Positions 59,324 to 64,000 of a DNA stretch of 64,000 bases are shown here, piece by piece (within the stretch, counting starts at the first letter, position 1; the number at the start of each line of letters is the position of its first letter). The DNA is from Oscillibacter valericigenes. GTDB taxonomy: Bacteria; Bacillota; Clostridia; Oscillospirales; Oscillospiraceae. A model generated the notes under the pieces. The model saw only the letters and a list, made by a program, of their open reading frames with translations, ran no database searches and was not told where the DNA came from. A program made the translations under genes and the position numbers. The DNA lies in NCBI RefSeq assembly GCF_021531915.1, contig NZ_JAFBIV010000001.1:273881-337880 (forward strand), written 5' to 3'.

Positions 59324-59587
59324 ATGGACTATTCCACCATCTTTGTCTGTCTGATGGGAATGGGAACGGTGTTTTTCGGCCTGATCTGCCTGATCGTGCT
59401 GACGACACTGCTGGGCCGGCTCTGCAGCCGGAAGCAGCAGGCAGCCCCGGCAGCGGCTATTCCCGCTCCGGCAGCCGCACCTGCCGTCAACCAGCAGGAA
59501 CTGATCGCCGCCGTTTCCGCCGCCATCGCGGAAGAGCTCGGCACCGATATCACCGGCATTCGCATCCTGTCCATCAAAAAACTGTAA
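59324..59587 (+). CDS. oadG: OadG-family gamma subunit of a sodium-pump decarboxylase
   Basis: 87 residues: one N-terminal membrane helix (MGMGTVFFGLICLIVLTTLL), an Ala/Pro linker, then VNQQELIAAVSAAIAEELGT and an IRILSIKKL end. This is the small gamma subunit that anchors and assembles the complex at the membrane. First gene of the four-gene operon, with AGGAGG upstream. Confidence 0.9.
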   Translation: MDYSTIFVCLMGMGTVFFGLICLIVLTTLLGRLCSRKQQAAPAAAIPAPAAAPAVNQQELIAAVSAAIAEELGTDITGIRILSIKKL

Positions 59588-59623
59588 GCCATCCAACACA
59601 GAACGAATAAGGAGAACATACCT

Positions 59624-59974
59624 ATGAAAAAGTACAGAGTGACCGTCAACGGCACCGCCTATGAGATCGAACTGGAGGAGCTGACCGGAGCCGCCCCCGC
59701 TCCTGCCGCTGCAGCGCCTGCTCCTGCCCCCGCGGCTGCCCCTGCTGCTGCCCCTGCCGGTGGTGAGCAGGTGACTTCCCCCATGCCCGGCACCATCCTG
59801 TCCATCAACGTGGCCGCCGGTGACACCGTGAAGCGCGGCCAGGTCCTGATGATCCTGGAGGCCATGAAGATGGAAAACGAGATCATGTGCCCCTGCGACG
59901 GCAAGGTCACCTCCGTCAACACCTCCAAGGGTTCGTCCGTGGAGTCCGGCACCCTGCTGTGCGTCATCCAGTAA
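59624..59974 (+). CDS. Biotin carrier protein of the decarboxylase
   Basis: 116 residues: a short N-terminal strand region (KKYRVTVNGTAYEIELEELT), an Ala/Pro-rich flexible hinge, and a biotinyl domain with the biotinylated Lys in EAMKMENEI. It carries CO2 from the alpha subunit to the membrane beta subunit. Coding it separately fits the alpha subunit here, which lacks a biotin domain. Confidence 0.93.
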   Translation: MKKYRVTVNGTAYEIELEELTGAAPAPAAAAPAPAPAAAPAAAPAGGEQVTSPMPGTILSINVAAGDTVKRGQVLMILEAMKMENEIMCPCDGKVTSVNTSKGSSVESGTLLCVIQ

Positions 59975-59992
59975 GGGACTGGAGGACAAACA

Positions 59993-61417
59993 ATGGAAGC
60001 TATCCTGAATTTTATCAACGATACCGGCTTCGTCCTGTTTCTGCAGGCCGGCGGCTGGAAGAACCTGGTGATGCTGTGCATTGCCTGCTTCCTGCTGTAT
60101 CTGGGTATCGGCAAGAAGTTCGAGCCTCTGCTGATGGTCACCATTGCCTTCGGCATGCTGATGACCAACCTGCCCGGCGCCGGCATGTTCCATGAGATCT
60201 TCTTTGCCGGCGGACACATCCACTGGGACCTGATCGGCGGTGCTCCCGTTACCGCGGAGTTCCTGGCCGAGATGCAGGAGCTGGGCGTATCCCAGAACGT
60301 CCTCGCTCCCTATGTGGAGCAGCTGATGGCAGCGGCGCAGGCCGTATTCTCCCCGGAAGCCCTTGAGAGTGCCATGACGGAGATCACCGCCTCCGCCGGC
60401 AGCGCACTGAGCACCCTTGAGGTGCAGCTCCAGGCGTTGGTCCAGGCAGAGCAAGCGGCTGCCTACTACGGCGTGACCATGTCCGACGTCACGGTCTCCA
60501 CCGGCCTCATCGACATCCTGTACTTAGGCGTGAAGCTGGGCATCTATCCCTGCCTGATCTTCATGGGCGTGGGCGCCATGACCGACTTCGGCCCCCTGAT
60601 TGCCAATCCCAAGAGCCTGCTGCTGGGCGCTGCCGCCCAGGTGGGCATCTTCCTGACCTATGCCGGCTGCCGTCTCATGGGCTTTACCGGCCCGGAGGCC
60701 AGCTCCATCGGCATCATCGGCGGCGCCGACGGCCCCACCGCCATCTTCGTCACCGCTATGCTGGCCCCGGCCCTGCTGGGTCCCATCGCCGTGGCGGCTT
60801 ACTCCTACATGGCCCTGGTGCCTGTCATCCAGCCCCCCATCATGAAGCTGCTGACCACCGAGAAGGAGCGGCAGATCGTCATGAAGCCCCTGCGCCAGGT
60901 CTCCAAGAAGGAAAAAATCATCTTCCCAATCGTGGTCACCATCTTCGTGGCCCTGCTGGTGCCCTCTGCCGGTCCCCTGATCGCCTGCCTAATGCTGGGT
61001 AACCTGTTCCGGGAGTGCGGCGTTACCGAGCGGCTCAGCAAGACCGTCCAGAACGAGCTGATCAACATCGTCACCATCTTCCTGGGCGTGTCCGTGGGCG
61101 CCACCGCCACCGGCGCCACCTTCCTGTCCCTCCAGACCATCAAGATCATGGTCATGGGCATCGTGGCCTTCGGCTGCGGCACCGCCGGCGGCGTGCTGCT
61201 TGCCAAGTTCATGAACCTGTTCCTGAAGGAGAAGATCAATCCCCTCATCGGCTCTGCCGGCGTGTCCGCCGTGCCCATGGCCGCCCGCGTGTCCCAGAAG
61301 GTTGGACAGGAGGCCAATCCCGGCAACTTCCTGCTGATGCACGCCATGGGTCCCAACGTGGCCGGTGTCATCGGCTCCGCCATCGCGGCAGGCGTCCTGA
61401 TCTCCCTCTTTGGCTGA
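59993..61417 (+). CDS. oadB: Membrane beta subunit of the Na+-translocating decarboxylase
   Basis: 474 residues, about ten membrane segments. Contains the family signature GIIGGADGPTAIFVTAML with the Asp needed for Na+ transport, and the late SVGATATGATFLSLQTIKIM and GSAGVSAVPMAARVSQKVGQ regions. It decarboxylates carboxybiotin and exports Na+. An insertion around residues 70-155 (helical and Gln/Ala-rich, EMQELGVSQNVLAPYVEQ) makes it somewhat longer than the classical 430-residue enzymes. Confidence 0.94.
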   Translation: MEAILNFINDTGFVLFLQAGGWKNLVMLCIACFLLYLGIGKKFEPLLMVTIAFGMLMTNLPGAGMFHEIFFAGGHIHWDLIGGAPVTAEFLAEMQELGVSQNVLAPYVEQLMAAAQAVFSPEALESAMTEITASAGSALSTLEVQLQALVQAEQAAAYYGVTMSDVTVSTGLIDILYLGVKLGIYPCLIFMGVGAMTDFGPLIANPKSLLLGAAAQVGIFLTYAGCRLMGFTGPEASSIGIIGGADGPTAIFVTAMLAPALLGPIAVAAYSYMALVPVIQPPIMKLLTTEKERQIVMKPLRQVSKKEKIIFPIVVTIFVALLVPSAGPLIACLMLGNLFRECGVTERLSKTVQNELINIVTIFLGVSVGATATGATFLSLQTIKIMVMGIVAFGCGTAGGVLLAKFMNLFLKEKINPLIGSAGVSAVPMAARVSQKVGQEANPGNFLLMHAMGPNVAGVIGSAIAAGVLISLFG

Positions 61418-61441
61418 TCCTTTTTCTTGAAAGAAAAAGGA
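61418..61441 (+). terminator. Intra-operon hairpin between oadB and oadA
   Basis: Perfect 11-bp stem TCCTTTTTCTT/AAGAAAAAGGA starting at the oadB stop, loop GA. No T-run follows, so it is more likely an mRNA processing or stability element than a full stop. Confidence 0.5.
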
Positions 61442-61531
61442 CCAAAAAGAACTTTAACGCGCCACTAGGCCTGAAATTGCGCAGGCTTTGCGCCCGGCAA
61501 CGATACCCTGGTGGCAAGCTGGAGGTTTTCT

Positions 61532-62992
61532 ATGGAATTTTTGTCTAACAAGCCCCTGTATATCACGGATACCATCCTCCGGGACGCCCACCAGTCCCAG
61601 GCGGCCACCCGCATGCGGGTGGAGGACATGCTCCCCGCCTGCGAGGTGCTGGACTCCATCGGCTACTGGTCCCTGGAGTGCTGGGGCGGCGCTACCTTCG
61701 ACTCCTGCATGCGCTTCCTCAACGAGGACCCCTGGGAGCGGCTGCGGAAGCTCCGCAAGGCCCTGCCTCACACCAAGCTGCAGATGCTGTTCCGTGGCCA
61801 GAACATCCTGGGCTACAAGCACTACGCCGACGACGTGGTGGACGCCTTCTGCCGCAAGTCCATTGAGAACGGCATCGACATCATCCGCATTTTCGACGCC
61901 CTGAACGACGTGCGCAATCTGGAGCAGGCCATCAAGTCCACCAAGAAGTACGGCGGCATGGTGGAGGCAGCCATGAGCTACACCATCTCTCCCATCCATA
62001 ATGAGGAATACTTCGTCAAGCTGGCGAAGGAACTGGAGCAGATGGGCGCTGACGTCATCTGCATCAAGGATATGGCCAATCTGCTGCTGCCCTCCGCCGC
62101 CTATTCCCTGGTAAAGCGGCTGAAGGAGACGGTCAGCGTCCCCATCCATCTGCATACCCACAACACCACCGGTACCGGCGACATGGTGTATCTCATGGCC
62201 GCCATGGCCGGCGTGGACATCGTGGACACCGCCCTCAGCCCCCTGGCCAACGGCACCTCCCAGCCCGCCACGGAGTCCCTGGTGGCGACGCTTCAGGGCA
62301 CCGGCCGGGATACCGGACTGGACCTGAACAAAATGAGCGAGGCCGCCGCCCATTTCCGCAAGGTGGCCCAGAAGCTGAAGGACCAGGGCAGCCTGGACCC
62401 CAAGGTGCTGAACGTGGACACCAACACCCTGCTGTATCAGGTGCCCGGCGGCATGCTGAGTAACCTTATTTCCCAGCTGAAGCAGGCGGGGAAGGAGGAC
62501 AAGTATTACGACGTGCTGGCGGAGATCCCCCGGGTCCGCGAGGACTACGGCTATCCCCCGCTGGTGACGCCCTCCAGCCAGATCGTGGGCACCCAGGCCG
62601 TCATGAACGTCATCATGGGCGAGCGGTACAAGACCTTCACCAAGGAGTCCAAGGCCATGCTCCGGGGCGAGTACGGCCAGCTGCCCGGCACCGTCAACGA
62701 GGAGATCCGGGCCAAGGCCGGTATCAAGCCGGAAGATGTCATCACCTGCCGTCCGGCGGACCTGCTGGAGCCGGAGGTGGAGAAGTACCGGGAGGAGTTC
62801 AAGGACATCGCCAAGAGCGACGAGGATGTGCTCTCCCTGGCCCTGTTCCCCCAGGTGGCGCCCAAGTTCCTGGCCTGGCGGGACGGCCCCCACGACGAGG
62901 CCCCCGCTGCTAAGCCCGCCGAAGCTCCCAAGGCAGCAGCCCCCGCCGACCCCAACGCGGTCCGGGAGCTGTATGTGGAGTACAAGGGATAA
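61532..62992 (+). CDS. oadA: Carboxyltransferase alpha subunit (oxaloacetate decarboxylase type)
   Basis: 486 residues from the ATG at 61532 (CTGGAGG upstream). Seen: TDTILRDAHQSQAATRMR with the metal-binding Asp, CWGGATFDSC, the carbamylated-Lys region GADVICIKDMANLL, and HLHTHNTTGTGD with metal-binding His, followed by the conserved carboxylase domain (KVLNVDTNTLLYQVPGGMLS). It ends in an Ala/Pro tail without a biotinyl domain, so it uses the separate carrier protein. Oxaloacetate is the likely substrate. Pyruvate-carboxylase-related roles cannot be excluded. Confidence 0.92.
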   Translation: MEFLSNKPLYITDTILRDAHQSQAATRMRVEDMLPACEVLDSIGYWSLECWGGATFDSCMRFLNEDPWERLRKLRKALPHTKLQMLFRGQNILGYKHYADDVVDAFCRKSIENGIDIIRIFDALNDVRNLEQAIKSTKKYGGMVEAAMSYTISPIHNEEYFVKLAKELEQMGADVICIKDMANLLLPSAAYSLVKRLKETVSVPIHLHTHNTTGTGDMVYLMAAMAGVDIVDTALSPLANGTSQPATESLVATLQGTGRDTGLDLNKMSEAAAHFRKVAQKLKDQGSLDPKVLNVDTNTLLYQVPGGMLSNLISQLKQAGKEDKYYDVLAEIPRVREDYGYPPLVTPSSQIVGTQAVMNVIMGERYKTFTKESKAMLRGEYGQLPGTVNEEIRAKAGIKPEDVITCRPADLLEPEVEKYREEFKDIAKSDEDVLSLALFPQVAPKFLAWRDGPHDEAPAAKPAEAPKAAAPADPNAVRELYVEYKG

Positions 62993-63040
62993 CAGCGGCG
63001 CATGTTTGCCCCCCTGATTTGATCACGGCTAAAGTAAAAA

Positions 63041-63078
63041 CCGCCAGCCCGTTGCAGCGCAATGGGCTGGCGGTTTTT
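63041..63078 (+). terminator. Terminator of the oad operon
   Basis: Perfect 10-bp stem CCGCCAGCCC/GGGCTGGCGG with a 13-nt loop followed by TTTTT, about 50 bases past the oadA stop. Confidence 0.9.
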
Positions 63079-63112
63079 CTGCGCAGACCGCCGGGAGAAA
63101 ACGCCCGGAACC

Positions 63113-63141
63113 TTGAACGATCCGGATTTTCGTGGTACAAT
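63113..63141 (+). promoter_or_regulatory. Promoter of the small export protein gene
   Basis: -35 TTGAAC, 17-bp spacer, -10 TACAAT (63136-63141). Same boxes and spacing as the pdxY promoter. Confidence 0.75.
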
Positions 63142-63257
63142 AAACAAACCTTTCTATCGGAGTGACAAAATAGGAGCGGTCTGATCCCGGATCGCACCAC
63201 ACCCCGGCATGTGTATGAAAACCTGGACCAAACGCGGAGGATGACGGATAGATACAG

Positions 63258-63743
63258 ATGACAGAGTTACAGATTTGGCTGAATCAGACCCTCGGGGGAG
63301 AACTGGTGTTTACGGGACTGGTCTCCATGCTCCCCGTGGTGGAGCTGCGGGGCGGGATCCCCTTCGGTGTCGGTATCGGGCTGCCGCTGCCGTTGGCGGT
63401 GCTGGCATCCATCGTTGGAAATATGCTGCCCATCCCGTTTTTGATCCTGTTCACCCGGCGGGTCTTCGCGTGGCTGCGGCGCCATATTCCGGCGTTGGGG
63501 GGGTTCATCTCCAGGCTGGAAAAAAAGGCGGAATCCAAAAAGAAGCTGGTCCTGAAGTATGAGTTCTGGGGCCTGCTGGTCCTGGTGGCCATTCCGCTGC
63601 CGGGGACCGGCGCCTGGACGGGAGCGCTGGTGGCGGCGCTCATGGACCTGCGGCTGAAAAGCGCTGTCCCGGCCATTTTCTGCGGTGTTCTGGTGGCCGC
63701 GGCCATCGTTTCCTGCATCGTGCTGGGCCTGCTGCCCGTGTGA
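63258..63743 (+). CDS. Small multidrug-export-family membrane protein
   Basis: 161 residues. VSMLPVVELRGGIPFGVGIG, a loop with KKAESKKKL, and FWGLLVLVAIPLPGTGAWTG are the signature of COG2426-type proteins. Four to five membrane helices. Named by family; no transported compound is known. GGAGG lies about 18 bases before the ATG, an unusually long gap, so initiation may be weak. Confidence 0.88.
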   Translation: MTELQIWLNQTLGGELVFTGLVSMLPVVELRGGIPFGVGIGLPLPLAVLASIVGNMLPIPFLILFTRRVFAWLRRHIPALGGFISRLEKKAESKKKLVLKYEFWGLLVLVAIPLPGTGAWTGALVAALMDLRLKSAVPAIFCGVLVAAAIVSCIVLGLLPV

Positions 63744-63899
63744 TGCGGGTCCTGGATCGCCAAAGATATCCTGAAAATCGCAGTGCCTTTTGTGCGCCAA
63801 AGGGAGAAAACCCTGAAGCAATTGAACGGGACCAGTAAAAACGGACAGTAGATAAATACCCCCAGATGTAGGAAAATGACGCGTCCGCTCCCGGTGAAG

Positions 63900-64000
63900 T
63901 GACCCCGAAAAGTTAGACAATAATTGCAATCAAAAATTGTTCAAGCAACCGAGAGGGCTTGTTGTCTGTGAAGTGCAGGCGGCAAGCCCTTTAGCGTTGC
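63900..64000 (-). mobile_element. End of an IS3-family (IS150-like) insertion sequence
   Basis: TGACCCCGAAAAGTTAGACA at 63900-63919 is a typical terminal repeat of this group. Directly inside it, on the minus strand, is the 3' end of a transposase gene. The rest of the IS lies beyond the window. Confidence 0.75.
63941..64000 (-). CDS. IS3-family transposase orfB, C-terminal end only
   Basis: The last 19 codons and stop are visible: ATLKGLPPALHRQQALSVA. The pattern KGLPPALxRxQAL is the usual end of IS150-group OrfB (DDE integrase). The catalytic domain is outside the window, so intactness is unknown. Confidence 0.7.
   Translation of the reverse strand, partial: ATLKGLPPALHRQQALSVA

Overview
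The window joins two kinds of DNA. About 50.28-64 kb is GC-rich host chromosome. About 1-50.2 kb is a lower-GC integrative and conjugative element (ICE), almost all of it on the minus strand. The host looks like a Gram-positive gut anaerobe of the Clostridia, probably Oscillospiraceae-like. This rests on the sodium-pumping decarboxylase operon, the strong AGGAGG ribosome sites, the consensus promoters and the ICE family. The genus is not resolved.

ICE backbone. The genes resemble the clostridial CTn2/CTn4/Tn1549-type conjugative transposons. Reading with transcription, from right to left, they are: small Cys-rich and HTH-like proteins, RepA, ParA, ParB, accessory proteins, PcfB, the coupling protein VirD4, a Maff2 membrane protein, VirB6-like, PrgI, VirB4, an NlpC/P60 hydrolase, DUF4315 and DUF4366 proteins, topoisomerase III, LPD16-like and ArdC-like proteins, a TTRAP-family protein, MobC, a CD1845-like protein and a MOBP relaxase. 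No integrase is visible, so the left end of the ICE and probably its recombinase lie outside the window. The right end is near a tRNA-Arg(CCT) gene at 49.66-49.73 kb and a 40-nt tRNA-Arg fragment at 50.22-50.26 kb.

Cargo. Four blocks interrupt the backbone. (1) 1-8.03 kb is a nine-gene operon with a small winged-HTH protein, two SPPY-type DNA methyltransferases, a probable DNA reader, a PLD-nuclease/SF2-helicase fusion, a DndD/Rad50-like ATPase and small proteins. It looks like a modification-based defence system. (2) 15.9-22.3 kb has a paralogous winged-HTH protein, an unrecognised 540-residue protein, a 1001-residue HerA/FtsK-type ATPase with a glycine-zipper segment, and a 507-residue glycine-zipper protein. 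I do not recognise this set as a described system. (3) 29.86-30.98 kb is a nucleotidyltransferase-like protein plus a GNAT acetyltransferase, set between two copies of maff2. (4) 33.12-41.82 kb is a complete 8.7-kb mobilizable transposon with a large serine recombinase, TnpV, TnpW, a MOBQ relaxase, a recognisable MOBQ-type oriT, a primase/helicase and an SDR oxidoreductase. It sits inside virD4 between the Walker A and Walker B halves. Removing it at a GG dinucleotide restores a 586-codon reading frame, so the ICE should lack a working coupling protein until it excises.

Chromosome. From left to right: serA-like phosphoglycerate dehydrogenase (minus), typA/bipA, a secreted copper-amine-oxidase-like stalk-domain protein, a 55-residue protein, a secreted serine hydrolase (minus), a collapsed aldehyde dehydrogenase remnant (minus), pyridoxal kinase pdxY (minus), tRNA-Leu(TAG), a candidate small RNA, an oadG-biotin carrier-oadB-oadA sodium pump operon, a small multidrug-export-family membrane protein, and the edge of an IS3-family insertion sequence. 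Several promoters with exact 17-bp spacers and several intrinsic terminators are visible here.
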